DNA from: Tenrec ecaudatus
Lineage: Eukaryota; Chordata; Mammalia; Afrosoricida; Tenrecidae
NCBI RefSeq assembly: GCF_050624435.1
Contig: NC_134542.1
Location: 8,056,497-8,120,496 of the forward strand
Reading direction: 5' to 3'
DNA: 64,000 nt
Of the stretch, positions 45,994-57,085 are shown one piece after another (position 1 is the first letter of the stretch; each line of letters starts with the position of its first letter). The notes beneath the pieces were generated by a model. The model was not told where the DNA came from and searched no databases. It worked only from the letters and a program-made list of their open reading frames with translations. The position numbers and the translations under genes were made by a program.

Positions 45994-48900
45994 TTCAATG
46001 TATATGCATTTAAAAATAGGATTCCAGATTCAGGAAGCTGCACAGCATCTCAACAGCCCTCTCAAAGACCCAGGCGTGCAGCCCGCCTTGAGCCAGCATC
46101 CAGAATGGAGCAGTCCGTTCAAGACTCGGGCTACAGGCTGACTGAAAGTGGGTGGTGCGCTCGGCTCCCTTATTTAGACTACACGCAATGACAGCCCCGA
46201 GCATGGGCTGTGGGCACTGCATGGAAAGCAGCTCACAACCCTTCTTTCATCTATTCCACCACTGCCCACTTCAGGATCACCAGTCCTTTAAAATGTGTCA
46301 GGGGCAGCCCCCAGATTCTAGCGATAGGCACTGGCTCAGGCTCTGCTGTAAGCTTGGAATTAACCCCCCTTCATGGCCTGGGGGGCCCGACGTGCCCGCC
46401 TACACTTTCCTGGGGGGTTAAGTGCTGTCCCCCTTTCAGTGCACAATGTAGCCTGGTAAAGACCTAACTGAAGAAACAGGCCCCATCCCACCGATCCCAG
46501 CAACAGAGACCCCCGGGGACTTACATGCCACACACACTGTTTCAAGATCCCTTTTACCTCAAAATTTTTTTTCCTTTTGCTCAAATTAACATTACACATT
46601 AACAAATTACATTAACAAGACACAGTTTCGACAAAAAAATTCAATACAGAAAATAATGTGGTTTTATGTTAACACACACCACACACAAAACTGTCACCGA
46701 GTCAATTCCAACTCATAGCAACCCTTCAGGACAGGGCGGAACTGCCCCTGTGGGCTTCTGAGACGGTCACTCGCCCCGAGACTGCAATTCTTCTTCTTCT
46801 TTTAATAGAAGTAGAAAGAGTGGCTGGTGATTTCAAACTGCTGACCTTGAAGCCCAAAGTGTAACCACTACGCCACCAGAGCTTGACCCTACACACAGTC
46901 TACCAACAGTCTACGCCACCATGAGTCTGAGTCTGAAGTGTTGCTTTTGCTGATCCCACAGAGACCCAGCCCTGGGCTTCAGATCTCCTCTGATCTCCGC
47001 TGAACTCCACATATAGCTTCCCGACAAGCCTCCGATGGCTGGGCCACACTGAGGTCTCTCCTGCCTTGTGCCTTTGTCCCTAGTGAGGCGCCACTGGCTC
47101 CCTCGGCCTTGCAGCTGCTGAGAGGTGTCTGCCGAGGCCGGTGACACCCCTGCAGAGCCTTGGCTTCTGCCAACCCTCTCTTCCACACAAGCTAGGTGCC
47201 GAGTGGCCTGCAGGTGGCTAAAGTGCTTGTTCACAACATGGCCGATGTCACAGTTCCCCTTGGTGGGTCTCTAACAGCCTTGAGAGCAAACATCCGGTGC
47301 GACAAGTTGGGCAGGTTTGGCGGGAGGGAGGCTTGTCGAGTTTGTCTCTACCAGCAAACCATAAACCTGTGAGTACAAGGCCCACAGCCAGGCTGGCACC
47401 CTGTGAGCGCTGGGAGTGGCAGGCACACTCACATTGAAACTGCTGGGACACACACTGCGCTGCCAGCAGCTGGCTTTCAAATGCCCCTTTGTAACTGGCC
47501 ATGGAGTCAGTGCCTGGGGACGCTCCAGGCCTCAGCAGAGCCGCCGCGGGGTCTCCAGGCTGCCACCTCTCCTGGGCTCTGCATGATTTGACGTGAGATA
47601 CCGAGGGGTCTACAGCACCTTTCAGAGTCTAGCAGGGTGATGGCTGACACCCGTCGGCACTGCAAGGGAGACCAGTGAGGCTGCCTGCTCCTGTAAAGGG
47701 CAGTCCCAGAAGCCCGAGGGGCAGTTCTACTGGGTAACCAGAGTCTCGCTAGCGAGTCAGCCTGAGGGGCAGACATGCCCTTTGGTACAGTCGAGGGCCA
47801 GAGACACAGGAGAAGATGCAGTGCCCGCAGCCACGGGGCTCACAGAGAAACCGAGGGTGAGGGTGCGATTTCTGCTGTGCAGAGTACAGACGCTGCGAGT
47901 TGGGAGCTAACTTGACGGCATTAATTTGCCAAATGGAAACAATCAAAACCATAAAAAGCTAAGAGCCATATCAATCTAGTCCTGTGTGTAGACCTCATTT
48001 GGAACCTGAGAGAGACTAACCGTAAGACGTGAAGAGTGCGTGGGCGGAAAGCCCCGTGTGTGCTGATGACAACGAAGGACTGAGTGCCGGGAGCTGGGCA
48101 GCACGTGTGTCTCAGGGCTGCTTATTTCCCACAAGGACGGCCGAGGGTGGGGTCCTGGGTCTCACACAAGGGCCTTCTCCTCTCCTCGGGCTGGCTAAGT
48201 GCTTGGAACGTTTTCTTTAAATACTGGCTTGGAAAAGCTCCCCAGGCACCTGGAAACCTGTCCACACGCGCACCTCTGGGTCCCAGCAGGCGCTGCGCAG
48301 CCGGAAGCTCTGTGCAGCTGAATCTGCAGCAGCTCCATGGATGGCTGGACGCCATGAGGAGGAGGCAGCGCACCTGGACTCGGCCCATGCACTGACTCGT
48401 GCTTCGTCGCAACAAGTTTGAACTTGGGGTGGGAGGTGAGGGGGAGTGGCACAGAGATCAGCATCAGAGCGAGGCAAGCTGTACAGCGAAGGGGCCGTAG
48501 GAGCAGTGGACTGCCAACCATGCCGGTCACACGCTTGCCCCCAACTTAAGAGGACACCACAGACAACTGGGTGGGCGGGCAGACAGACGTGCAATCAGTT
48601 GGTAGCTGATCCGGCAGTGACCCTGTCAATGTGGAGGCTAGGTGTGGGAGTAGAGAGGAGTTGTGTGGGTTCTTTGCTTTGCGTTGTAAACTGATAGACT
48701 CCCCACATCTCCCTGCAGTCTGGAGTCCAGGAAGACATGCTGAAGGACCACATGCCGTGGGCAGGGAGTGGCCACAGGCCTCTGCTGACTGAACCAAGGG
48801 GAGCGCCCTTCCTCAGCAGTCCTTATAGCCTGAGGTGTACACGCACCAATGGCCAAGGATGCCTGCCATTGCCCGGTCCTACTGCTATCTTAGCAAAATT

Positions 48901-51600
48901 CAAGGGTGTTCTCTCAGCACAGAGAGGTGTGTGTGCTCTCCTTCAGTCATGTTTGATTGGTGGCCTCTATGGCTCACAACCTGCCGAACTTCAGACTCCA
49001 GCCACCGGGGCATTTGTATATCCGATTTAGCTCAAAGGGTGCCTCATCAGGTTCTAGATGCCGAGAAAAACAAGCTGACAGGACAACACAGAACACATGC
49101 CCCCCACCACCCCAGCTCCCTCTGACTCAGGTGACCCCCACGTGGGGGTTTCCGACGACTACCTCTCCCGGGAGCGGAGAGCCGTCTTTCCCCCAGTCCC
49201 CTCCTGGTTTTGTTCTCGGTCACCTTTAGCTCTCTGTGGGACTAAGAGGTCAGTTTCACCTCCGCGTACGTACCCTTTCAATAACATGAACAGAATATTC
49301 TGTTGGGTGCAGATGTATTCAACAGTAGGTGTTCTTGTCCCAATTTGTCTTCTGAGAATATTGTTGAAAATCTGAGCCACGTCTTTTTTGCCCTATTGAG
49401 AATGCAATCATTAAAACAATGACCTGGAAACACGAGCACCCGCGCCTCCCAGATCAACTCACACGAAGGCAGTGCACGCTGACAGCTCGGACCGGACGTC
49501 TGACTGGCATACGGCCACACACGCTCAACGTTTCCCTAGCTTCTCTCTTTACTTGTCTACAATGCCAAATGCTGGCTTTTACTAGTTTACACTGTCTTTA
49601 CCATGAACACCATGCCGGCCGAGTCATGACTCAGGGCACCGCACAGGGCATGCTGACTCGGTACACACAGCCACGCTTGGCCATCATTAGCTTACACGTA
49701 CAGGGGCTTGAATGCCACCCACATGGAGCCTCACTGCCACGGAGTCAAGGTCAACTCAGACCGACTGTCCTGGGCAGGTGGGAAGGGCCCCGGGGGTGTC
49801 TGGGGCCAAGTGTGTTCACAGTGGAGCGACTGGTGCTTTCCGAAGGGTGGACCCGGACGCTCCCTGCGTAACTAACCACTGCCACCGGGGCTCCTGGGAG
49901 TGTACGACCTACTCCCCTTGGGCTGTGACACGGAGGAATTCTGTGAGAAGCTTAACGGCAGTGGCAAAGAGACCCCTCCCCTCTCCCCAAACCTGCCTTC
50001 CACTAGGGCCGTTGAGGAAAAGCTTCAATGGATCGATATGGAAGGGGTCAAGTACTACAGGGAGTATAATGCGGAGACCAGAACTGAACCACAGCTGTGC
50101 TTTAATCTTAAATGAAACTGAGGGGCGCAGTCACCATCCAGGGACCATGTGATCAGGAAGCTGTGGGAGCAGGGGGACAATGGGCCCAAGTGCCAATGTG
50201 GAATGGCACCCAGCCTGCAACACACAAAAGAGCAGTAAGGACAATGGCTAGGATCGCTCTCAGGAGCACACACAGTAGAAGACGTCAAAGCAGATGTCTC
50301 TGAAGTCCTAAATAAAATGAAACCCCGTGACCAGGTCCTGAGGTGGGTGGGTGGAGGCTGACAAAGGAGGAACTCGATGTATCAGCTGTGACCCCACTTC
50401 CCGGAGGAAATAACAATTATCTTGGATGTTCGACACACTGTCAAACACACAGGGAATCCACTCTGCACTCTGAGACTCTCCAGTTCTCCCCACAGCTCTA
50501 CAGGAAGACAGAAATAAAATCCCATCTATCGCAGAGTAAAAAACCTTATTATTAACAGTATGTGCTGACTGGCAGCAATTGAACAATACTGCTTGATGCG
50601 ACTGAACTACGGAATGGTATGAGGTCTGGGTCAGCTCCTAAACTAATGGTTGGGGGTGAGGGGCGGGGTGGGGACGCATATGCTGACAGTCTCAGAACCC
50701 ACCCTCCCACCCCTTCTCACAATGCAATTTGGTTCCTGGTCAACATACTCTCCCCAGGAACACGTGCCTGTTGCACAGTCCCCCGGCTGCCCAGGGTGAT
50801 AGGACACTGGGGCTGAAAACAAAGCCCACTCCCAAAGGCACAGGGAAGGCGGCCAGGCCCTGCGCACGCACCTCCCAACCCGAGGGGCTGGGCCCTCGTC
50901 CTGATGGCTAGTCCGCGGCCAGCCAGCCTGGCTGAGCCAAGCTGTGTAAGCAGGAGAAAGAGGCTGTGTCCATGTGCAGGGCCCGGGAACGGAGAGCGTT
51001 TGATTTCAGGGCTCCTCCAGGCTCAGATCACTGCCCAAGTCTAAAGCAGCGCTCAGCCAAGCTCCTGGGGCGGCTGAGGTGAATGGTCTGTGCTGTGCGC
51101 GTGGGTGAGAGAACCCTCCGGGGACGTGCACCTGCGAGAGCCGGGAGCTGTGAGAGCAGAAGCTGGCCAGGCGAGGTACATTCCCCACGGAGAGGAGCGG
51201 CCGACTGCGTGCACCCCGTCCGTCCAAGGCAGAGAGCTGCCCGGGCGAGTTCAGGGTGTTCTCCGAGAGCTCGCCAAGCCCCACACCCGCATGGTCTGGT
51301 CATGTTCATTAGAGGCCAGGGGCCAGGGAGCTGTGTACCATCCCCTAAGTGCTCCCACCTCGGGCACTCACACGGGGCCGGGGGAAATGGCGGGGAGAGG
51401 CCCGAGGCCCCTGGGCATGTGTGGCTGACGCGTACCTCGAAGTCAATGAGCGGCAGGTCGGCGACCAGCGTGCCAAGGAGGCCGCTGTTGTAGAGCTCCT
51501 GGGCGAGCTGGGCCACCGCCTCCGTCTGCGGTTCCTTCTCGTTGGTGCCGTACAGGATCTCCTTCATGGCCACCAGGTTTTTGGAAACTTCTTCTGTGGC
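38396..51600 (-). CDS. CAB39: CAB39 (MO25alpha), calcium-binding protein 39, residues 39-341 of 341
   Basis: Seven exons with clean GT-AG borders and compatible phases encode 303 residues ending in the conserved [11 protein letters not shown]39 is an armadillo-like helical-repeat scaffold of the cytoplasm. It stabilises STRAD binding to LKB1/STK11 and so activates LKB1; it also activates GCKIII kinases and SPAK/OSR1. Diagnostic blocks are [59 protein letters not shown] and [20 protein letters not shown]. The exon encoding residues 1-38 (beginning MPFPFGKSHK in vertebrates) is not found up to 64000 and should lie further upstream, so the preceding intron exceeds 12.4 kb. Small differences from human as I recall it: [11 protein letters not shown] for LLSTLVADLQL, and KNQSKL for KNQAKL. 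Confidence 0.97.
38590..39085. promoter_or_regulatory. CpG-rich last intron of CAB39
   Basis: The roughly 500-bp intron between the last two coding exons has many CpG dinucleotides (dense around 38620-38690, 38760-38830 and 38930-39080). It is CpG-island-like but far from the gene's promoter. No matching gene start is seen on either strand. Confidence 0.5.
39091..39234 (-). CDS. CAB39: CAB39 exon encoding residues 232-279
   Basis: This 144-bp exon begins [18 protein letters not shown] and ends FEAFHVFK. The acceptor is tcctcag and the donor GTAGAG. Confidence 0.96.
39853..39918 (-). CDS. CAB39: CAB39 exon encoding residues 210-231
   Basis: This 66-bp exon begins [17 protein letters not shown] and ends RQSLK. 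The acceptor is cctttcag and the donor GTAGGC. Confidence 0.96.
40385..40444 (-). CDS. CAB39: CAB39 exon encoding residues 190-209
   Basis: This 60-bp exon encodes [20 protein letters not shown]. The acceptor is tctcgtag and the donor GTGAGTG. Confidence 0.96.
40913..41108. mobile_element. SPIN-like hAT MITE, copy 2 (196 bp), CAB39 intron
   Basis: Termini cagtggttctcaacc and ggctgagaaccgctg bound it, with flanks acctagag and tcctagaa (6/8, identical CCTAGA core). Interior has 'ttgctaccgttatgaatcgg' joined to 'gcggcccctgtgaaagggtc'. No transposase. The best-preserved copy. Confidence 0.9.
41109..41738. other. CAB39 intron, unassigned
   Basis: Unique-looking sequence between the SPIN copy and an LTR-like repeat. 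No exon or RNA gene seen. Confidence 0.5.
41739..42300 (+). repeat. LTR-like repeat (TG...CA, about 560 bp), CAB39 intron
   Basis: It starts 'tgttaaggac' and ends 'ggccagcaca'. A TATA-like 'ggtatataggcctgggttag' lies at about 42029. Related wording occurs at 19080-19413. No clean 5-bp target duplication is seen, so the boundaries are approximate, and no retroviral coding sequence is present. Confidence 0.55.
42301..43859. other. CAB39 intron, unassigned
   Basis: No gene or confident repeat. Open frames occur on both strands in GC-rich sequence but lack family similarity. Confidence 0.5.
43860..44005 (+). repeat. AfroSINE, shortened, sense
   Basis: The head 'caaggagccctggtggcacc' is clear. 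The middle is diverged or deleted, and the tail is 'catt cagtggcagtgggttt'-like near 43980. Confidence 0.68.
44006..45082. other. CAB39 intron, unassigned
   Basis: No recognised gene or repeat up to the purine-rich tract. Confidence 0.45.
45083..45150 (+). repeat. (AAGAAAGC)n / (AAAG)n purine tract
   Basis: Octamer-like AAGAAAGC units pass into AAAG tetranucleotides, with a short GT/GC-rich alternating run just before it. Confidence 0.92.
45488..45501 (+). promoter_or_regulatory. CTCF core motif in a CAB39 intron
   Basis: CCACTAGAGGGCAG matches CCASYAGRKGGCRS at all 14 positions. It lies 53 bp from the donor of the exon encoding residues 133-189. Binding is inferred only. Confidence 0.6.
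45554..45722 (-). CDS. CAB39: CAB39 exon encoding residues 133-189
   Basis: This 169-bp exon completes Gly133, then reads [17 protein letters not shown] through SDAFATFK. The acceptor is ctctgcag and the donor GTACCG. A CTCF-like motif lies 53 bp beyond the donor. Confidence 0.96.
45959..45991 (+). repeat. (CA)n microsatellite
   Basis: About 16 CA units in a CAB39 intron, close to the exon at 45554-45722. Confidence 0.93.
46688..46885 (-). repeat. AfroSINE (antisense), CAB39 intron
   Basis: It reads 'tcaccgagtcaattccaact', 'gacagggcggaactgcccct', 'tggtgatttcaaactgctga' and 'ccactacgccaccagagctt'. This is one of the best-preserved copies. Confidence 0.92.
46886..47654. other. CAB39 intron, unassigned
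   Basis: No recognised gene or repeat. Confidence 0.5.
47655..47765 (+). repeat. AfroSINE 3' half, sense
   Basis: It reads 'gtgaggctgcctgctcctgt' and 'ggggcagttctactgggtaa', then 'agagtctcgctagcgagtca'. The tRNA-like head is gone. Confidence 0.62.
47766..49273. other. CAB39 intron, unassigned
   Basis: No recognised repeat or exon apart from the flanking features. Confidence 0.45.
49274..49392 (-). CDS. CAB39: CAB39 exon encoding residues 94-132 plus two bases
   Basis: This 119-bp exon begins [16 protein letters not shown] and ends NILFMLLK plus GG of the next glycine codon. The acceptor is tctcaatag and the donor GTACGT. Confidence 0.96.
49733..49898 (-). repeat. AfroSINE (antisense), diverged
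   Basis: It starts 'ctgccacggagtcaaggtca' and ends 'ccactgccaccggggctcct'. The centre is diverged. Confidence 0.72.
49899..51435. other. CAB39 intron, unassigned
   Basis: No confident gene or repeat. A 3'-tail-like stretch near 50270-50330 is too short to assign. The stretch near 51060-51300 is CpG-enriched. Confidence 0.45.
51436..51600 (-). CDS. CAB39: CAB39 exon encoding residues 39-93
   Basis: This 165-bp phase-0 exon begins [18 protein letters not shown] and ends ADLPLIDFE. The acceptor is gtttgggg-type ending CCCAG and the donor is GTACGC. Confidence 0.96.
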
Positions 51601-53189
51601 CTGGGTTTGAGGGAAGAGCAGTTGGGGAGAGGAGAAAACACCATTCGTTTTAGAAAACATACAACACACCCAGCGCTGCGCCTACAGAATCACACACAAG
51701 ACCCCCGAGGAGGCCAGGACGGCCCATCTCCACCCAGGGCAGGGAGAAAAGGCAGCAAGGCCTTCCAGCCACCATGGAGGAGGGAGGAGACTGAGTGGGC
51801 TCTGCGTGTGGACAGTGACGAGCCAACACTAGGGACAAGAATTCGCGAGAAGCAGGTTGTGTCTGAGGAGGGCGGGGTGAGAGGGTGTGCAGACGAAGGG
51901 GCAACGTGAAGAGGCTCCACTTCTGGCCAGGATGGAGGACCAGGAAGCAGTTCCTGCCCTGCCCCTCCCCACAGACTAAGAGATGAAGCATGTGACATGC
52001 GGGCCCCTAGACACCAGAGTCTAGGCGGAGTGTTCTATCTCAGCCACCCTCCCTTCCAAGCCCCAGCTCAAGGAGGGCAGCTGGTCTCCGCGAACTGAGG
52101 ACCTGGGGCGAGGACTCTGGGGGCCAAGGAGGCCACAATCTACTTTCAACTATGGAAGCTCACGAATCCTCCTAACAAGAATGCTACCACGCACCGGAGT
52201 TCGGGATCTGTTCCATCCTGATCTCTGTGAGGTGCAGGGATTTCTGATAGCAGCTCACCCCACAATCTCAAAAGGTCATCTTTTCTGGGCCAGAGGATTT
52301 GAAAAAATCAGCAGCAGTGTTTTCTTATAATCCAGTTACATGTGCTGCTTTTCCAACTCCACTGTACTCATCTTTATTCTTGAGTACTCTCTTTGATAGG
52401 GAAACATGTGACATTTATGATGCATTCTGAGTGCGGTATCTGCTGATTTTATACATGGGACCCTGAGCAGGTTTTTAATTCCTTTGCTCTGCTGGCTGAA
52501 CTAAAGTTTCAAAGTTTCTTAGCAAGCAAACCAGCCCCTGTTCTCATCCGGTAGTGTAAACGAAGGAGCAGTCAGGAAGGAGAAGCATCATGCTGGCAGC
52601 AACTCCAGGACTAAGCGACACCTTGTGGTGTCCTTTCTGGTACTAACCCTCTGCCTGCTGACCCATCCGAACCCTCTGCCTGCTTTGGGACCTAGCCCTC
52701 CTGCCTTGTCAGGATCCCACTGTGATTTAGGGCTCTGAACTGGTTCCTTTCAAATCAACACCCTCTCCACATCTTGAAATTTACCTTTAGACTCCAATAC
52801 ACTGAATTATATTAACAATCAACAAGAGCCCAGGTAACTCAGATAGATGCCTAGGTGATTCTTATGCCTACATAAGAAACTCACTGCCGTGCTGGACTGT
52901 AGAGCTTCACAGTGTCTGTCTGGGTGGAAAGGCGGGTGCTCAGCAGGGGCTCACACGGAAACAAGTGGGTGAAAAGTCCTGCTCTTATCTCAGCCTCACC
53001 TCCTCACAGTTCAACTTCTCAAAGAGATTTTCCTTTTCTGTGTTAAAGCCAAATCCAAACTTTCATGAACGAAACCAACTAAGCCCTCTCTTGACTCCAC
53101 AAATTCTCACTTACTACCCACTCCACTTCCTCTTCAGCCACTCTGCTGAGCTTCTCCAAACCAGACCAATCACCAAACTCTTGTCTCCA
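51601..53189. other. CAB39 upstream intron, largely unassigned
   Basis: No exon is seen. A possible MER5-type hAT remnant lies at about 52825-52890 ('ccaggtaactcag', 'aggtgattcttatg'). The rest is unique-looking. Confidence 0.4.
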
Positions 53190-53285
53190 GGACAGGGTAA
53201 AACTGCCGTGTGGCTTTCTGAAATGGGAGGAGGAAGGCTCATCTTTCTCCCACGGAGCAGTGTGCCATTCCACACTGCGTGCCCA
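53190..53285 (-). repeat. AfroSINE piece (antisense)
   Basis: 'gacagggtaaaactgccgtg', 'tggctttctgaaatggg' and 'tttctcccacggagcagtg' are the middle of an antisense AfroSINE. Both ends are missing. Confidence 0.65.
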
Positions 53286-53439
53286 TGGCAGCCTGTGATG
53301 TTTGCTATGTCCTCGGTGACTCTCACCATCCTGGTTTTCCCTTCTCTCTGGCAGGAGCCCTGAGGGGGTCGCGGTTGAAGCACTGGGTGGCTGCTGGCCC
53401 AGAGACTGGCCACCTGAACCCACCAAGCCGACCACAACT

Positions 53440-53540
53440 AAAGATGGGCAGTCTGTTTTGTCGAGAACAGTCACTGAAACCCAAAGGGTAGTTCTAGTCT
53501 GTCCTCTAGGGTTGCTTTCAGTCCAATCAACTCAACAAAA
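53440..53540 (+). repeat. AfroSINE 3' piece, sense
   Basis: 'cagtcactgaaacccaaagg', 'gtagttctagtctgtcctct' and 'agggttgctttcagtccaat' match the sense 3' half. The head is missing. Confidence 0.62.
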
Positions 53541-54439
53541 GGGGCTTGTTTGGGGTCACCCCCTCTGGTGGTTTTTTCTTGACTCATCTACCCCTGTGGG
53601 TGATTTAAATATGGTAGAGACCTCTGGCAGGGAACGGAGCCCTCTCATTCTGCACTTGCTAAGAGACCTCCTGCACCAACCCAAAGGAAAAGGAGAAGAA
53701 GGTTAGCAGGAGCAATCTCACGATCCGTCACAGACAGACTGCCCTCGATGGTGGGCCAACACGTATGCCACCTGAAATGTGAACAATGAAGGGGCCCAAC
53801 TCATGAAGTACAGTCAAGCATACAGCGGGGAGCTGGGAAAGAGACCGCTGGCCTCGTTCCGATGCTGGCCATTAGCGCAGGCCCTGGGCTGGGGTCTCAG
53901 CCTGCATGCAAAGCTGAGCCCAAGGTCAGCAACACAGATCTGGTGTTCCCCTGACAAAGAGTGGTCTGCCTCGCAGCTGGAGGAAGTACCCCAGGCCCAG
54001 TCTCCCACCCTGGACGCTTCCCCCACATCGTGTTCTGTGTGGTCACCTTAAGGGCATCTTTGCCTTGAGCTGAACGGATGCTCTCACGCCCAGGGGCCTC
54101 ACACACTCCGTGAGAGGCAGTTTCACCTCGTCCTTTTCTGCTCCACGTACTTCACTTCTGCTCGGCTCTCTTTTGTCCCTCTCGACAAAACACCGTCAAA
54201 CTGTGGTCTCTAACTAATAACCAAGGAGTCACCCTTTGAAAATAATGCCAAGAACGGGAGATGGACGGGTTGAGGGCATTCTCTGCTATCCAGAAGCAGG
54301 GGGTGGCACTGAACTGCGCCAGCCGCTTACCGACACACGGGGACTAACCAACCACCAGTACGCAATGAAAATGCTTCCGCTTCCTTTTTTACTAGTTTAG
54401 TAAATGGTGACAGTGACACTCACCCCCAACTGATGATTT
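53541..54439. other. CAB39 upstream intron, unassigned
   Basis: No gene or recognised repeat. Confidence 0.45.
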
Positions 54440-54690
54440 TGAGTTTGTTAGGTGCCATCGAGCTGATTCTGACTCACAGGGACCCTATATGCAACGGGGT
54501 GAAATGCCACCCCCACAAGTGTTCCTTTGTTTGAGACACCGTTGCAGCATGGTCGGTGTCAGTCCCTCTCGTTGAGGGCCGTGCTCATTTGTTACCAAGC
54601 CTGAGAGCTTCTCGAGGGCCTGGTCTCTCCCGACCACAGAATGGAAGATTCTGCTTCTCTGTAGGTTTCATCTACTTGTGTCCTTTTTGA
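54440..54690 (-). repeat. RTE LINE 3' end, antisense
   Basis: The 3' terminus 'gttaggtgccatcgagctga' and 'ttctgactcacagggaccct' is followed by 'ctctcgttgagggccgtgct', as in the copy at 23708-24760. Confidence 0.78.
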
Positions 54691-54714
54691 TCCCCCTCAC
54701 AAGCTGATACAGCA

Positions 54715-54905
54715 ACAGCAATTTTTAAAGAAGGGGGAAAGGGGGACTGATAGCAAAGATGAGGTGACTGTATAATCCCACTCGAGGGGAACAAATAACA
54801 GAATTGGGGCAGGGTGGAGGAGGAAGGGCATCCAGGGGAGCTGATAGCAAAGAGCTCAAGAAGAACGGAAACGTTCTCAGAGTGGCGGCGGCACTAAGGG
54901 TGCAA
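54715..54905 (+). repeat. LINE 3'-end fragment, sense
   Basis: It reads 'aaagggggactgatagcaaa', 'agctgatagcaaagagctca' and 'gaacggaaacgttctcag', a diverged copy of the 30326-30800 unit. Confidence 0.6.
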
Positions 54906-55075
54906 TCACGCCTGAGTTAAGGACTGCTATGACCCCAGGAAGGGCCCCCAGCGGCAGGCTTTGACCAGACACGGCGAACGGCTGCAGACGCCACCCATGG
55001 CTCATGCTCCAGGCCCACCTCTGCTCTGCCTGCACCAGGTCTCCGTCACCTACTGAGGAAGCAGTCTCCTTAGAC

Positions 55076-55266
55076 CAGCGCTTCTCACCCTTCCTGACGC
55101 CGTGACCCTTTCATACAGTTCCTTGTGCTGTGGTGACTCCCCAACCATAACATTCTTTTTGTTGCTGCTTCATCACTGTCATTTTGCTACTGTTGAGTCG
55201 GGCGATCCCTGTGAAAGGGTCCTCGGACCCCCAAAGGGGTTGCGGCCCACAGGTTGAGAACCGCTG
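55076..55266. mobile_element. SPIN-like hAT MITE, copy 3 (191 bp), CAB39 upstream intron
   Basis: Termini cagcgcttctcaccc and ggttgagaaccgctg bound it. Flanks ccttagac and cctcagac match 7/8, a convincing hAT target duplication. The interior lacks the same middle as copies 1 and 2. No transposase. Confidence 0.9.
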
Positions 55267-56689
55267 CCTCAGACCCTCTGAACATCAGACCCCTTTCAAC
55301 CTGCCGACACATCTGACTGCACCCCATCTCCTGGCTCCTTCACAACGACATGCCCTGCTCACATGGCAGGTTTCACTGTGGCTCCTGCCAGGGCGCTGGG
55401 CCCGGCTCCTGGACACCATTTCAGATGCCCCTGCTGGTCCCTTCCTCAATGTTAGCTCCCTGGGTTCTGGATTCCCTAAAAGTGCCAGCTGCCGACTGCC
55501 TTCGCCCAGTTCAGAGACACTCCTCCCACCCACTCTTCACCTCCCCACTCTCTGGACATACAGGAGGTTCCCATTTACAATGGCCCAGCCCAGGGGGCGC
55601 ACTGTGAGCACCCTGAGGGATTTCATGAGGGGCTTTATTGGCATCCAAAGGGTTACATAAAGGAAGGTGACTGACTGGCCACCGGAAGCCATCTTCCACT
55701 CACCTGTGCTGTCTTGGTTTGATCTGTGTGGGGCCAGGGTACATGAAAGATGGGTCTCAGGAGCACTGGGTAGGGCGGCAGGGGATAGTGTTGGTCTATT
55801 AGCAGCCCCGATCTCTGCAGGCCCCAGAGCACTAGGGAAGGTGTGTGGGGAGGAGCCATCTTGAGTTGTGTGCGGGGGAAGAGGGAGGCTGACAGGAGGA
55901 TGGGACACCAGCAGTGCAGGGGGACGGCGGGGGTGGGGGGGTGAGGCCCCAACTCTCACACAGAGCTGAGTTTGCAGTGACTGCTCTTTGGGACACGACC
56001 TTGACAATACACGAGGAGTCAACTGCCTGGGATGCTGTGTCAGTTGGACATGGTGTCCAAGACACAGCATCCAGCCTTGGATGGGCTGGCCAGCCGTATT
56101 CCGTTTCCTGGGCAGACGCTTCCCTCACAGGAGCCAGCTGTTTATAAATACATGGTCATGGAGAGGCGCACGTGAGAGCGGTCCCCTCATGACAAGCCCG
56201 CTCACCTGACTGGAAAATGTGAGGAACAGCCTCACCGACTAGCTCACTGCTGCCGAGCGGGCTGAGAAGGAGAGAAGTTTACATTCCATCACGTTTTCCT
56301 TGTGGCTTCTGAAAAGTCACTTGCCCTGTGCAGCAGCCACGAGCGAGTGTGCGGAGCAATGTCGCAGAGGGTTGGGGCTTGGCAGAGGTGCTCAGCACCC
56401 AGCCCCTGTCGAGAAGAGCTGCCAGCAGGGCCGGGCATGCACATCTGACACGTAGTCTCACTGCCCATGGGGACACACACATGCCCTGTGGATAGTAACT
56501 TTACTTTTAATGGAAACTTGTCCATTTTAAGGGTAGTCACTAATGTAACTTCTGCCTGTAGAACTAAACCTCAGAGACTGTCCGCTGCCAGCGTTCCCAT
56601 TTAAAAATCAAACAAGGTGGAAAGTTAAAGCAGCAAGCAAGCCAAACATAGGTACAAATGGCCCGTTCAAGGCTTCAAGAAACTCAGAT
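55267..56689. other. CAB39 upstream intron, unassigned
   Basis: No recognised exon or repeat. Pyrimidine-rich in places. Confidence 0.45.
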
Positions 56690-57085
56690 GGTTTTGTGTT
56701 CAATCGCTTGCCTTGACTCTAATATCCCCATAGTGCCCACCACTGTACCCTCCTCATCCTGAGAGACAGTGGCGCCCATGCAGATTAGTGGGCTTGGGCG
56801 AAGGATGCAGAGTAGTCTATGGACTGCCAGAAGAACAAACACATCTGGTATGCCCCTTGGAAGCGATGGTTGAGATGCTGCCTCATGTGCTTTGGACATC
56901 CCAGTAGGAGGGCCTAGTCCCCGGAGAAGGACATGATGCTTGGTAAGGGGTCAGCGGAAAAGAGGGAAACCTTCAAAGAGATGAGAGTGGTTACAATGGG
57001 TGCAAGCACGTCAAGGACTATGAAGACAGAGGGACCAGGGTGTTTCATTTTGTTATGCTTGGGGTCATTATGAGTCAGAACCCAG
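56690..57085 (+). repeat. RTE LINE C-terminal and 3' region, sense
   Basis: It reads 'ggagaaggacatgatgcttg', 'ggtcagcggaaaagagggaa', 'accttcaaagagatgagagt' and ends 'tcattatgagtcagaaccc'. This is the standard RTE end, with the ORF broken. Confidence 0.85.

Noticed and set aside
55590..55605. 'cccagggggcgcac' as a further CTCF site
   Set aside because: The right half fits the core but the first three positions do not.
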